Origin: Piscicola geometra
Lineage: Eukaryota; Annelida; Clitellata; Hirudinida; Piscicolidae
Assembly (NCBI GenBank): GCA_943735955.1
Contig: OX030955.1
Coordinates: 9,809,647 to 9,873,646, forward strand
DNA length: 64,000 nucleotides
Reading direction: 5' to 3'
Shown here: in pieces, positions 39,886-53,571 of the stretch
How the letters are laid out: each line of letters begins with the position of its first letter
Position numbering within the stretch: the stretch's first letter is position 1
Made by a program: the position numbers and the translations under genes
The notes under the pieces: model-generated
Database searches by the model: none
What the model saw: the letters and a program-made list of their open reading frames with translations, nothing else
Told to the model about the DNA's origin: nothing

Positions 39886-40893
39886 ATGTCTTCGTACTCC
39901 GCAAATTCTCTGCGTCCGTGGAGCTTTGATTACAAGCATTCTGACAAAGAAAGGTATTCATTTTCTTCAATTCTATTCATTGATGAGTTAAATTTATGTA
40001 TTTTACAATATTTTCACTAACATATTTTTCTCCATTTATTTGTTGTGTTGAGTTTGTGTCATGAACTTTATGTGGATTTTGTTTTACAACTTTCTTCAGA
40101 TGGCTGTGCGTTTATCCGCTTTATATAAATAGTAGAAAGTCTGTTACCGAAGGCAGGCGTATCCCAAAAAGTAAGGTTAGTGAGAGCCTAAAATAGTTAG
40201 AATAAAAAATATCTTTTAATAGTTTCATATATACTTTTAATGTTTAATTTACCATTTAAAATGTATTTTAATGCACTCTAAAATTTATATCACATTCAAC
40301 CCCTTAGGCTATTGACAACCCTACAGCAGCTGAAATCAGGGACTCTCTCACTGGAAGTGGCCTACATGTCTTTTATGAGGTTCCAATAAATACTCTTCAT
40401 ATTTTTGAGTATTCAGGAAACTTCAATTTTGAATATTCTATTCATTTTAAAATAAATAAAATAAAATAGAATTTACATGATCCATCCAGTCCTCATTAAA
40501 CCTTTTATTTTTAGCAAGAAAAGTGTCATCCAAGTGAAAAGGAGGCTTATGGCAGAGGTCGAGTGAGGGTGCAGATAAAAGACCAAGAAGGATCTCTCCT
40601 CAACCCTCAATTGAAAAATAGTCTGTATAACTTTATATTCTCACTGTCTCACTGTATATATAACTTAAACAATTATTTTTCTCTATTTTTAGTAACTTGT
40701 GAAGACATTTTTCTATGATTTAATCTCACTCAATCTCACAGAGGATGCACTTTTGACATACGTCTGCTCGATGATTCCCAAGCTGAAGACTCGTAGTTCA
40801 GCCAGTCATGCCAGTCAGCAGGCTTCACAGACCACTTCCAGTACAGCTACAGGAGGAGGAGGAGGTGCAAAGAAAAATAAAAAGAGAAAATGA
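39886..40893 (+). CDS. SRP19: Signal recognition particle 19 kDa protein, 5 exons
   Basis: SRP19 binds helices 6 and 8 of SRP RNA and lets SRP54 join the particle that directs secretory proteins to the ER. Exons: 39886-39953, 40100-40175, 40308-40379, 40515-40620, 40742-40893, all in phase, 157 residues (human 144). Family blocks: WLCVYPLYINSRKSVTEGRRIPKSKA, NPTAAEIRDSL, GRGRVRVQIKD.EGSL, and SMIPKLKTR followed by a Gly-rich, Lys/Arg-rich end (GGGGGAKKNKKRK) as in other SRP19s. Canonical poly(A) signals are at 40976-40981 and 41097-41102. The gene converges on the protocadherin, whose stop lies about 330 bases downstream on the other strand. Confidence 0.95.
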
Positions 40894-41220
40894 ATGAATG
40901 GCTTTATTTGGGTTTGTTTGGATTCGCTTTTGATCAATACAAAGTATCACTTGGTTAGAGTAATATTTACAATTCAATAAAATATTGAATTTATTGGACG
41001 TCATCACACAAAAAAGTCAACGATGGCAATATTTAACAAAAAATTGTAAATTATGGCAAGATTTGCATGCTATAATATGTCAAGTATTTTAATTCAAATA
41101 AAGAAATGGCATTTGTGAAATAATGTGACGAAGATTCAATCAATTTAATTAAGCTTGGTTCATGCAGCATATAAAAAGTCCTTGAGCTGCCAAGCTGTAT
41201 TTTATTTGTCTTTCTTCCTA

Positions 41221-44200
41221 TCAAATGTCGTAGTTCCAGTAATTGTCGTTAAGGTTTTTAACAAAATTAATTTTGTCTTTGCAATAAAAGCGACTAAAGT
41301 ACTCAAGCGTCTGGTTTGAAAAGCAGACATCGCTAGTATCTCGTCTGCTCTCGTGACAGTGCCTATCATGGGTAGCCGTGTTACTTCTAAGAAAACCGCT
41401 TTGAGTGCAACTTCTCTTGCTCTGACATATGCTATCCCATTTGGAAGCGTTACTATCCTTCACCGCCTCTCCAACACCTTCATTTTCGTAACGAATTTTG
41501 TCGTGGTTCTTTTTTGTCTCGTTTGCAAAGTCTTTAAAGCTTTGTCGTGTGTTTGTGGAAAATTTGTTGTCAATAGACGAGAAATTCGACGGAGCAGGTG
41601 GAAGCTTCAAATCTGTCAATTCTTCTTCCTTTAAATAAAAAACATTACAAAATTATCATAAATAAAAGCATTTTTTACACTTTGTAATAATAAAAAATCT
41701 CTTCTATATTATTATAAGCTTGCAAACAGTAAATAACCTTGTTCAAGTCAAAGGAAGAGAACTGAGATGAATTCAACGAACCAAACATCACTCCATCCAC
41801 TCCGCTATCCACCGCTACACCTCTCTGAAAAGTGTTTTCTTCTTCGCCAGTTTCTCCATTCTCTACGTTTTCCCCTTCAAGACCCACCTTTGACTTCCTC
41901 AAATTCATTTTCATCAGATAATTCGACAAAGAGCTATAAATATTCACTTTAGATTTTTCTTTTTCCCCAACAATCTTTCTCGTTGAATCGCTGCTTTTAG
42001 CACCTACGCCTTCACGACTTTTTATCGGATTCGAGGCGTTCAATGTCGCTTCATTGGAGCGTCTGCTTGATTTATCGGCCACGAAGGAGCAGTAGGAGCT
42101 GAAAGCGAGACTCCGACATATGACTTGCAGAATGAGCTGGTGATTGATAGGATGGCGGTCAAAACGCATGGGCGTAAAGACAAGAATTGTGTGCGCAACG
42201 TCTTTAGATCTTCACGCCTTGTTAGCTTCTCATAAACTCATAAAAAACAATCCTTTCGTATAAGCATTATGAATATTTTGTAATAACGCTGTAAAACTAA
42301 GAAAAATGAGATCTGAACAAATATTCATATAAAGTGCCATGCATCAACGTTTATATTAAAAACCATATAACTTTACCATAGCAATGAAGATGGTGACAGC
42401 GACAAGGACACAGAGGAAGACGACAAGAGGTCCTTTGAAAGATGTTTTGTCATGACTGCCTTCCTTCAGCTGAGATATGTGCACAGAACTAAGTGGTGGT
42501 GTGGATGCTTTTCCATTGAATAGGAGAGTTAGAATAAAGATTATTAGGAAATAATGATTTATAATTTTTGATCTAGTCGAAAGCGTTTCATAAAAGCACT
42601 AACAGTTCTTCATCGTAGTCATAGTTAACGTTAGTCTGATGGTTGAGTGATCTGTCGAGTAGCTGTACAAAGACGTGAGTGCTCGAGCTTTCCACCCGTG
42701 CATTTCCACTTGTCGCTCTTACAAGCAGATGGAAACAGTTGAGATAGTCGGATAGGTTACGGTGGAAAGGTTGCGAGGTGAATAGAAGACCACTTCTACT
42801 CTTTATTTCAAATAAACATGTTTCTTTCTTCTCCAATGCCTTCATTAAATCATCAGTGTTAACTTTATTTATTCTATCTTCTTCGTCCGTAGTATTTATC
42901 GATGCTTCCATTGGGCTTTTAAAATCATCTGCCTTTTTCGGGCTTTTAACGTTACTAATGTCGTTGCTTAAAACTTTTTTCATATCTTCCACTAGCCAGC
43001 AATCCATCCTTGCTTCTCTAATTATCTCATACTTCACTTCGTTATTGGGAGGGGCGTCCGCATCCGAAGCCTTCACTTTTCCTAAAGCTTTAAGCTGTGA
43101 GAAGTAATCGCCGTATAGTTTGTACTCGTACCTTTGTGGGTTCACGTTATAACTAGATTGAGCGTATATGACTTGAAATTTAGAAATTAAAACTTGATAT
43201 AATTTTTTAAACGACTAAACGAATACAAAGAAAAATTCAATAACAATTAAAACCATCAAGATAAATCTAGTTACCATGACAAAACATTAATTTCACAAAT
43301 TTTTCTATATCACTAACCACAATTTTTCAAATCGGGGAGGACTATCTTCAACGTCGGTTACAATGACGCTGGTGTTGCACACAGCACTCGCACCCACCTG
43401 ATCAACCGCCACCACACTCAACTGAAAAGTGTATTATTTATTTTGCAAAACATTTTTGTTTGGAATACTACGATGATTTCATTAAAAGATTAAACATCTT
43501 GAAAAATTTGGATGTTTCAGAAATAAATAAACTATATGTATTTAAGAAATATAACAGTGTACAGACTTCATAGGCGACAGCTTGCTCTCTGTCCAGAGGT
43601 TTGACCATAATGAGGTCTCCGGTGGAATGGTCCATGAAGAAGACGTCATCCGAAGTGGTTATGGCTGTAGTGATGTGGTTGTGGTGTGGTGGTTTGGTGA
43701 TAGTGGTGTGGTGGTTTGGTGATTGTGGTTTGTGGATGTGGTTAAGGCGGTAGATTTGGTCAATTCAAGTTGACGATGTTTTTGCTCTATGTAGATTTTT
43801 TACAAAAAATAAAGAAAGCTATTGGAAAAATCACCAACACAATGAGTCAGAAACTTCATTTTTTGTGTGAATGTCATCATTGCCTACTTCTCCATTATAC
43901 AAAATTTGTTTAATCTCGGGTGATATGTAATATCTTACTCCCTTTTGATCGTCCTAAAAGTTTTCAAAAATATATACATTATTTTTTAAATATCTTATTA
44001 TAGCATTAAAATTCATTTGATTGGTTGAAAATACTAAATTTCCAGTATTTCAACGCGCTATTGAGTGCTTAAGCCTCACAATGTCAGGATCTGCAGCGGG
44101 AAACCTTCCGATCACATTCATTTCGCCACTGTTTTCCATTACACTGAGTGTCTTTGGACACATAGAAAACCTCGGAGGGGTATCATTCCTGTCTGAGATG

Positions 44201-46425
44201 GTGATCTTTACGCGTATGGAGGATGATAGGGGGATGGAAGGATCAGCATCTACACACGACACCACCAAGTGGTGGGTGTCTTGAGCCTCTCGGTCTATGC
44301 TTGCAATATTGCTAGTCTTCAGTTGAAATTCCGTAAAAGATATTTTTTCTATTCTGTTGTTAAAAGTTTGTAAGTAAAAATTATAAAATTATAGGTTTCT
44401 AATTTTTGAAAAATAATAATTTTTGAATACTAAATGGCAGACATTACATGTAGAAGTTTTGCAGACGTTGATCAGAGACTTCCACTCTACACTCCACCAC
44501 TCCAGCCATGCCTGAGTCCTGGTCAGTCACGCGTAAAAGTGTCACAACAGTTCCTTCTTGGCAGTTTTCTTGGATAACCCTTTCAATGTACTTCTTTGTT
44601 TCAAAAGAAGGCGTAAAAGAAGACGATGTCGGTGTTGGAGATGAGGATAATGAGGACGATAAAGCTTCAATACGTGGTGGGTTGTCATTGACATCAGTGA
44701 CAGCTATGTTGACAGTGGCTGTTGAGGATAGAGCAGGTTTACCCTTGTCAGTAGCCACAACCACAAGTGTCACTTTGTGTGTTGACTCGTAGTCGAGCGG
44801 AGTCAGTAGGCTCAAAAGGCCGTTATCTGGATCGAGTGCAAAGAAGGAGTCGAAATGTTTGAGGTTTGAATCTTGCAAATGCACTGAGACTTTAGCGTTG
44901 ATGCCTTCGTCAGCATCGTTTGTTTGCAGAAACAGTAGTTTCATCACCACTTGATTCTCGGGCACCTGGATGACTGCAGGCAAATGGAAGAAAGAAGGAG
45001 GATTGTCATTGACATCGGTCACTTCTAACTTGATGAACATCACTCCACTCTTGCTGGGCGTGCCACCGTCAAAGGCGAGCAGCACAAGTGAATACGAAGC
45101 AGTTTTCTCCCTGTCCAAGATCCCATCAAGCCTCACTTCAATGCTTTCTTGCACTCCTATGACAAACAAGCCTCCGTGGTCGTTCTTCAACTGGTACTTT
45201 TGAACTCCGTAAGACGGACTGTCCGCATCGATTGCTCTAGCCACAATCGCCAGTGTCGTTTTAACCGCTGCAGCTTCTGAAGCTTTAATGAAAAGTTGTG
45301 GTTGTGGAAAGATGGGCGCGTTGTCATTGATGTCGATGATATTGAACTTTACTTTCACCATCGTCACCAGAGTCTTATGTTTGAAGATTATAACGTCGGA
45401 TTCTAGAATGCAAGTGTCCTGTAGTTGAGAATTTTGAAACTAATCGTTAAAACGATTCAAAGAAAAAATCCATCTTCTTTAAAAACGGAAATAAACTAGC
45501 TCAGAGATTGAAGAATATGAAATGTAAGGATACAATTTTCATAAAGTTTGTTCACCAAAGCAGGACATAAGAGGTCCCGGTCCAACTTGTAACTACTGGT
45601 CCTGATGATGCCTGAGCTTTTTTCCACTTTAAAAAATTTCTGGTTGGGATCCATCTTGAGAAAAACGAACGTGAAATTGGCCTGGTCAATTAGGAGATTG
45701 TGTGCGTGTGATTGTTCCCAATATGCATATGCGCTTGCAGGTTGTGTCAGTTGTCGTCGTTGATCTTGCTTTATACGTGGTTGTTGCTCTTGCCAATAAA
45801 AAATATTGTTTTCCCGTTTCACATGTTTTTTGGGAAAACTTTTTTCTTTTTCCAATCCGATGGGCACATTTGTTTTACTTTTATTTTTTTCTTCATCAAA
45901 AAATCCGGGTTTGATTTTTTCATTGGCGTTTTCTTCAGTGCTGTTAATGTTCTCACCTACGACATCTTCCAAAAACATATTTATTTTCGCAACGCCATCA
46001 ATAACCGCGCCGTAATCACCGTCATCATCGCCGCCTCCAAAATTAATGATGTTTCTATAGCTGCGTTTATTCTTCCTATTTTTGTAGCTATTATTATCGT
46101 TTTCATCTGGGTTAAAATAGCTTTCATTATTTTTATTATATTTTAAATTAATTTTATTACTTTCTATCTTATCATTTTCGTTCTTTTTTTCGTAATCATT
46201 ATGTCCGTTGTAACGCGTGTACCTCGTTTTCTTTTTCTCGTTCAGGCAAATCTCAACCAATAAATCAGCCGCTTCGATTCTGATATCGCCAACGAAAACA
46301 TTCTTTTCCAATTCTTCTGTGACTCTCAGCGTAATGGGCTGGCGAAATGAAACCAATCCTGGACTAAGACCGGAGAGAAGGAGAAGGAAGAAAAGGATGG
46401 AGAAGGGAGAAGGAACTCCCATCAC
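41221..46425 (-). CDS. Protocadherin (six cadherin repeats, one membrane segment), ~10 exons
   Basis: A calcium-dependent adhesion receptor. Exons in order: 46425-45556, 45418-44448, 44353-44080, 43953-43839, 43664-43567, 43421-43318, 43152-42604, 42488-42377, 42136-41738, 41628-41221, about 1299 residues. The end of the fourth exon is uncertain (weak donor). A signal peptide of about 25 residues (MMGVPSPFSILFFLLLLSGL) is followed by RQPITLRVTEELEKNVFVGDI, the protocadherin EC1 start. Repeat-ending calcium motifs seen: DINDNAP, DVNDNPPSF, DVNDNPPR, DRNDTPPRF, DVEDSPPRF, implying six EC domains. The membrane segment PLVVFLCVLVAVTIFIAM joins LILQVICR across the intron at 42377/42136. The cytoplasmic part (~270 residues) is Ser/Lys/Asn-rich with no motif I recognise. 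EC1 carries a large Asn/Lys-rich insertion of roughly 150 residues. The divergent fourth and fifth linkers (DRNDT, DVEDS) may bind calcium poorly. Confidence 0.88.
43672..43750. repeat. GTGGTTTGGTGAT-type short tandem repeat in protocadherin intron
   Basis: Degenerate GTGGTG/GTGGTTTGGTGAT units lying immediately upstream (coding strand: CAC/ACC-rich) of the acceptor for the exon 43664-43567, again replacing a T-rich polypyrimidine tract. Confidence 0.7.
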
Positions 46426-49400
46426 TACTAATTATATCGAGATTTTTTTTTGAGGAGATGGTGATTAGTTAAGGAAATTGATTATTTGTGAAATGAAATT
46501 GTTCAAATTTTTTTTTGAATAGTTCTGTGGATTAAAGCCTTTTATGAATTTTTATTAGCTTTGATTCAAATAATTTGAAAGACTTATTCACTTACTCGTA
46601 CACACTTTCAGCAATAGTGAAGATGATATAAGCAGAAAATCAGCAAGACGAAATGTAAGCAACACGCTTCCAAGCTCGCCGTGAAGTTTAAAAAACCGCT
46701 TTTATATTCACCTTACACCCAGACAGTGATAGTGGACAGTATGTGAAGCAAGAGATTTTTTATACTTGAGAATAAACCCTTTTACATGGAACATTTTAAA
46801 AAGTAAAATCATTTTTAAGGTTTGTCTTGGATGGAAAAATATATTGACAAGATTTACGTCACATAATTAATGGGAGCAAATTTATTTATTTCTGATCTTC
46901 TTAGTGAATAAATATAAGAATTCCTCCACACATGCATTCATCTACATAAATCAAAATTTATAAATATAAATCCTTTTAGAGCACATATACGTATTAATAA
47001 GCTGTATGCTAAACTAATGAATTGTAATAGTCATGATGGAATAGCCAATCTATCAAAAGCTTGCCAATTAGTACATTGCAAGCGCTCAAATCAGTTATTC
47101 CGGAAACACGTGCCCACTCACACATACACGTAAGACACACATACAAACATACACACATACAAACACACACACATACACATACACGATCCTTAATGTGACC
47201 AAATTCACACACTTGGACAGACTTTTGATCAAAATAAAAAAATAAAAATTGAGATCTTTTACATGCTAACCGAAAAAGACGATGTCTTAAGAAAGTATAA
47301 AAAGTATAATACTAATGAGCTAAAAAGTATAATACTTTACCTCTTGAAGACTTATCATATGTCATTCAAAAAACAGAATATCTTCTAGTTTTATAATTAC
47401 CTCAATTATTCTCAAAACGTCTGCGTACGATAAGTTTGAAAAGGTCCTTGACGTTGCAAGCTGCACTGCGGCAAGATTAGTCAACAACGAGGCTAATGGA
47501 GGTCTCTGTTGACAATGGCATTTTTTAAATTTAGTTTGAGATTTTTAAGATTTTATTTTTATAATTAACCCGAGTAGTTAGATTCATAGGCAATTCAAAC
47601 ACATGTTTTTTTATTTAAATAATATTTTTATTAAAAAATCTTTCTTAACATTAAGATAATTATTATTCAACTTCTATTTTTCGAATAATTTATTTGAAGA
47701 TTAAAAAAAAAACTAAAAACTGATAATCCATCAAAACTCGCCTCCAATATGTCAAGCCACTAATTAGGAGCACTTTCAAGAAAAAATAATAATAAATGTG
47801 TGCCCCCATCACTGGTCCAACGTTCAGAAAAAAACCATCGATCAAACAATCGCCCGTTCAAATCTTCAACAATCGTGGACCCACAAAGCCATTTTCAAAA
47901 CATCCCCCGTATAAACTCAACCTGAAATGCAACAATGGTGAAGTAACAGTCAGTTTATTCGAACAAATGACATTGAACATTTGATGTAACTTGTCACAAA
48001 ATAAACTACTACACTCACAACCCCCCCCCTCCTTCTTCCCCCACTTTTATTCTCAACCCACCAACATTTCATCTTCCAACTAAATCACAAAAATTCAATC
48101 TTCTTACCAAATCACACCATCAATCACCCCACCACCCCCCTGACCACCTTCACCACGTCGGTCTCCCTTTCCCCCTCCCTCCAATCGACACGGGCCAATC
48201 ACGGCATGGGCTGAGTTTTGCGGCTATCTGTAATGCTATCTAGATTGCTTGAACAAGCCGCCTTTATACCGCGAATAAATAAGTGCCATCGCTACATGCC
48301 TCGCCATTGTTGCAACAATATGCATAAGTATTAATGAAAAGTAGAATAAATTAAATGAATTTTTCAAATAGATTCTTAACGTAATTTTGTTTCTTCAATT
48401 TAAAAAAAATATTTAAAATAAATTAAAATTTTATATGATAACTTTTTTAAAATATTTTATTCAGAAAAAAAAAGAAAAAAATTAAATAATATTTTTACAA
48501 CTTGGAAATATCCTTATTTAAAAAGTAAAAATAACAACCGTACAAATAGTAAAAATAAAGCAAAGATTGTCATCTGTTTTAGACATTATTTTTGTTTTTT
48601 TTTACTCTTTCCATTTTTCCGGCTTAATAGCCTTTTATTTCAGCTTAAATGCCAAATTAAAAATAGTCACAGATCAGGGAATTTTATTCTAAAATCGCAA
48701 TAAATAATGTTTTTTTTTATCTCAAAAAACAAAAAAAGTAATGGATGCTTTTTGTAAAGCTAGGTTTTTTGGATAATTTGCATGAGAAGCTAAGATGAAG
48801 TATTCGCGAAAAAAGAATACACATGCTGATAATAAAAAAATATATATTGAAATTTTGAATAAATGAATTTTAAATATTATAAATAAATTTTTTTCTACTA
48901 ATTAACCATGCAACAAGCCAAACCACCAACCAGTGTCCCGGTCAATTCAGACAAGGCACAAATCAAATTTACCCTCAATATTTCACGTCAGCTCACAAAC
49001 AGCATAGCTCGAGCTATGATTAAAGCAAAAGAATTGCATGCTCCGGTCTGAAACGAGCATGTTGCCAGCGTGTGTTTAATGGCGATGCATTGCAGAGACA
49101 TGTCAGTTGTGTGTAGCGCAAATGCCATGGGGATTGATGCTTTTTAGAGTGTGAAATCGCTCGCTGAGGCTTTCTAATTCGTCAATGGCAATCGAATAGA
49201 TCGTTGATGTGATCAGGAAAAACGCATGTTGTTTAATTGATGTTACTTATTGCATGTTTATTGAATTTAAGAGAGTTGCAGTGAGTAAAATGTATTGAAA
49301 GACATTAAGGCGAATGTCGCTGAAGTGAATTGAGTCAGAAAGCATGGTGGAGAATTGCATTACGTAGCTTAAATACGAGCAAACTCAGGGCTTAAAATGG

Positions 49401-51243
49401 ATCGTGAATTTATGATGCGGCGGTTGTGGGGTGCGAAAACGAGATTTGTTGACAACGGCACAACAATAGATAAATGACGCGAGTTTGCGGAAATTCAAAA
49501 ATGTAAAGAAAACAAAAATTATTGTGAAAAAGAAATAAAGTAAACTGTCTTTTTTTAAAGAATAACTTTATTGATGACATCTAATCAAAAATCGGAAACA
49601 GCGTGGGTTTGTGTGGAAAAGTAACAAGAAATATTTAAATCCTTGTTAGTTTATCATACCTTCTTTAGGTTTCAACAATGATATGATGTTTTAATAAAGC
49701 ATAAAGCAAATAGTCGTTTTACTGGAATGATTGATAGTTCATTTCCAGATAATTAATTGTTTGTAAGAATTTTGAAAATTTCTATATAAGTTGTAGGAAT
49801 GCTCTTACGTTTCTAATGCCTTTTCTTATATCGTTTTGTAGGGCTTTATACCTTTTTAAAAAATATATTTTAATAAAAAATGAAGAAAACAAGATTTTAA
49901 TGCGTTAGATTTCATATAAAATAATTTTTTTGAAATTCAGTTTAAAATGTTTCCAAGGTAAAGTCTTCGGCTAAAAATAGGATTTTTTGAAAATGTATTT
50001 TTTTCAATTTGACAAAAAATATTTTTTATTGATTTTATCAGAGATTTTTATCATTAAAAACATAGAATATAGGCGTTGTCTTGAAATTTAAAGTCATAAA
50101 CCTTATTAGATTTTCAGAATATTTTTTTATTTCCATGATTTCAAAGTCCCAATTTGAACGTTCTTCACAGCACGTTTTATTACGATTCAATGAAAAATAC
50201 ATCTAAAATTGTAATTCGAAAACGAAAATCAAAATGTATTATAAAATAGTTTTCAAAAACAGACAAAATTTCGAATTGACAAAATATAAAAGTTGTTGAC
50301 ACTCACTGATTTCTACGAAAAAATAATAGAACTCTCAAACAGACTATATAACGACCAATTTTTGGTTATTTCGGTGCAAATTTGCAATACGAACGGCTTT
50401 TCAATCCGACTCCGATATTCCGCCATTACTAAAGAATTGAAACGTGATTCAGAAAAGGACTAAGAAGAGCTTAAGGTGGAGTATTGGATAGCGGAAATGG
50501 CGATTCTAACGACAACCTATAGAGACGTCAATTACAATTGGTTGCTATTGCATTCAAATAAAACTACATTAACTAGAAATAGTAATTCAAATATTTGGAA
50601 AAGTTGTGTAAGACTGAATTTAAGTGTTAACAATTTGTATGTAATTAAATAGAATAAAACTTTACGTTTTCCATGAAAAAAAAAATAAATAATGTAGGCA
50701 GAAGGTTAACAGTTCAAAGTAGATCTAAAAGAACAAATTTAGTATTTATGTTTAAACAAAAAAATAGGAAATCAAAATGTTTATAGTTTCAAGAACTTGC
50801 CCATTTCTATTTGTTGTTGTTTGCATAAATTTAATTTTATCGGTCTCATTGTTTATATTAATAAAATACATTTTGGTGCTAAAGTTATTTAATCAGGGCT
50901 CATTATTTTCAATTTTACATTTCTAACGACATGTTTGACCGAGAATTCGGAGTGGTGTTAGACTTTTATTCTTTCATTCTAAATTGTTAAATTAATCAAT
51001 AATTATTACTGAATAATTAAATAAATTAATTAACTATTAATCATTGAAGACTTCAATTTGAATTATTAAATGTTTCTTCCATATTGTATAACTAAAAATA
51101 TCTAAGTAACTAAACTAATTGAATATATTATTGTTTAAAAAAAATAATCAAATTAAAATGAAATTATTAGCAATTTTTACAATCATAATTAATTTTTAAT
51201 AAAATTAATATTGCAAAACAATCCAAAACTATCAACCATCTAG
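46426..51243. other. Intergenic region between protocadherin and LDB genes; candidate regulatory islands
   Basis: The divergent genes share this 4.8 kb spacer. A degenerate CA repeat lies at 47120-47185. GC-richer islands stand out at about 48185-48330 and 48905-49500 against poly-A/T DNA. A third small island at about 50380-50530 carries two YY1-like cores (CCGCCATT near 50410, AAATGGCG near 50496) and could be the LDB promoter or first untranslated exon. The missing first coding exon(s) of LDB should lie here, but I could not find one in phase. The 62-codon frame at 47796-47984 is unsupported. Confidence 0.45.
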
Positions 51244-53498
51244 AAGACCTGCTCCTTTCATGGGTCACCCTGACTACCGGATTCATGAGATGAACAGACG
51301 ATTGCAACAAAGAATGGATGTTTGTTATGATTATTAAAAAAATTACTTTTCGAATTAAAAAATAATTAAATTAAACTCACTAATTAATAGTTAAACAAAA
51401 AATTTCCTTTATCTAAGTTTTATCTCAAAAAATAATTTCCTAGTTTTTCCAAAACAGGACAGTGACCATCTATGGTGGGACGCCTTCACCACTGAGTTCT
51501 TTGAAGATGACGCTACCCTCACCCTCTCATTCACCCTTGAGGATGGGCCCAAAAGATACAGTCTGTGGTGGCTGGGAAATGATGATGATGCTAACTGTTC
51601 ATTATGATTTGTTGAAAACTAATATAGGTCTACAACACCACACTTTACCACCCCATCCAACAGCCATAGGACGCAGCCTGATTCCGAGGTACTTCCGCAG
51701 CCTCTTTGAGGGTGGTGTCAGTGACATCTACTACGTTCTCAAGTACTGCAAGGTTGTTATTGCTTCATCGCCAAACACTGATATTGAATTAAATTTAATT
51801 AATTAAACTTTTTTTTCATCATATCCTGTATTGTCCAAATACAATATCTAATTTAATATTTACACACGCACACACCATAATATATAATTAATTAAAAAAA
51901 TTCAATCACCATTATCATCATCATCACCATCAACACCATCATCACTATCAACACCATCATCATTATCATCACTCCCACTATAATTCCCCATCTTCCAGGA
52001 GTCTTTCCACAACGCGTGCATAGTTCTCGACTGTGAACAGGCCTACGTCATTTCCTACCATGGCCACAACGTCTTCACCAAGGTGCTTATTGCGATTCTT
52101 TTTTATTTTTTTCATTTTTCATTATCTTTAATAATCAATAATATTCGTTATATGTTGCATAATTTATATTCTTCACTTTATATACTTTGCATTCATTATA
52201 TGCTAAAGTAATCAAAAAGGCCAGAAGATGATAATTATGAAATCGATAATAATAATTATAATAAAAAAAACGAAAAATCCAAATAAATTTATAATTATCA
52301 AAAATTTATTTTAAAAATTAATAAAATTACAATTTTCCAAATTAATAAAATTTCAATTTTCCAAATTAATAAAATTTCAATTTTACAGATTAATAAAATT
52401 TCAATTTTACAGATTAATAAAATTTCAATTTTCCAAATTATAAAAATTATAATTTCCAAATTAATAAAATTATAATTTTCCAAATTAATAAAATTATAAT
52501 TTTCCAAATTAATAAAATTTTAAATTTACAAATTAATAAAATTTTAAATTAACGATTAGTAATACCTTCACCACCAACGTCACCAAGGTGATAACGGATG
52601 GTCACTTGATATTGGAGTTCACTTTTGACGACCTCATGAGAATCAGGTCATGGCACTTCATCACCAGACAGCATCATGAGTTGGTGAGTGGCGTTATGAT
52701 GATGATAGAGGTGATGATGATGATGGTAATGGAGATGTTGATGATATCGGTGATGATGGTGATACCGATTAGGTGGTAACATTCGTAAAACTGTTGATTT
52801 CATTCTTTTTGATGATGTCATTATAATCATTGTCATCATCATTCATATTCTTCCAAACCACTGACAGGTTCCAAGGAGCGTTCTATCAGTACAGGTGACA
52901 TTTTTCTCTTTAACTTATTTATAAATATTCACTTCGCAAATACCTATTCATAAGAATCTACTTGACAATGCCTAATACTTTTATAAGCATTTTAACCTTC
53001 AATACCAGCAAAGTATAATGTACTTTTCACTATAATATAGTTGTAATATTCTAGTATCGCACACTAAATTGGCACTTATGAAAATTTGCGACTGAAGTGA
53101 CCTTGAAGTTCATTCGGGTTATATTTTTATATTTCCTATTCATTTTTAAATAATTATTTTTTTTAATAGCAACAACTGCACACAAACACACAGCAGAGCA
53201 TGCCATTGGCTGAGCAGATCACACAGAACATCACCTGTCAAGGCCTCACCAAGAACACACTCAACTTTCTCAGGGTTTGTGAATTGACTTCACGAATTTT
53301 TGTTTAATTCTTTCCACAATCTATTTTCCTGTAAGTGTCAGTGGGTCATATGAATTCTCAGTTTTCACGAAGAAACATCTTTTTCTATTATCTCCATTCA
53401 CCATCATAACTATTTGAATCACATCCATCACATGTTCCTCTCAGGCACCTACTACTCACGAACACGGGCATACATACACACACACATACACACACACG

Positions 53499-53571
<73 letters not shown>

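Noticed and set aside
47796..47984. 62-codon frame considered as the missing LDB first exon
   Set aside because: No similarity to LDB N-termini and no phase-compatible donor to the exon at 51244.
50496..50605. ATG-led frame ending at a GTAAGA donor, tested as an LDB first exon
   Set aside because: The donor is in phase 0, whereas the exon at 51244 needs a phase-2 partner, and the peptide does not match LDB.
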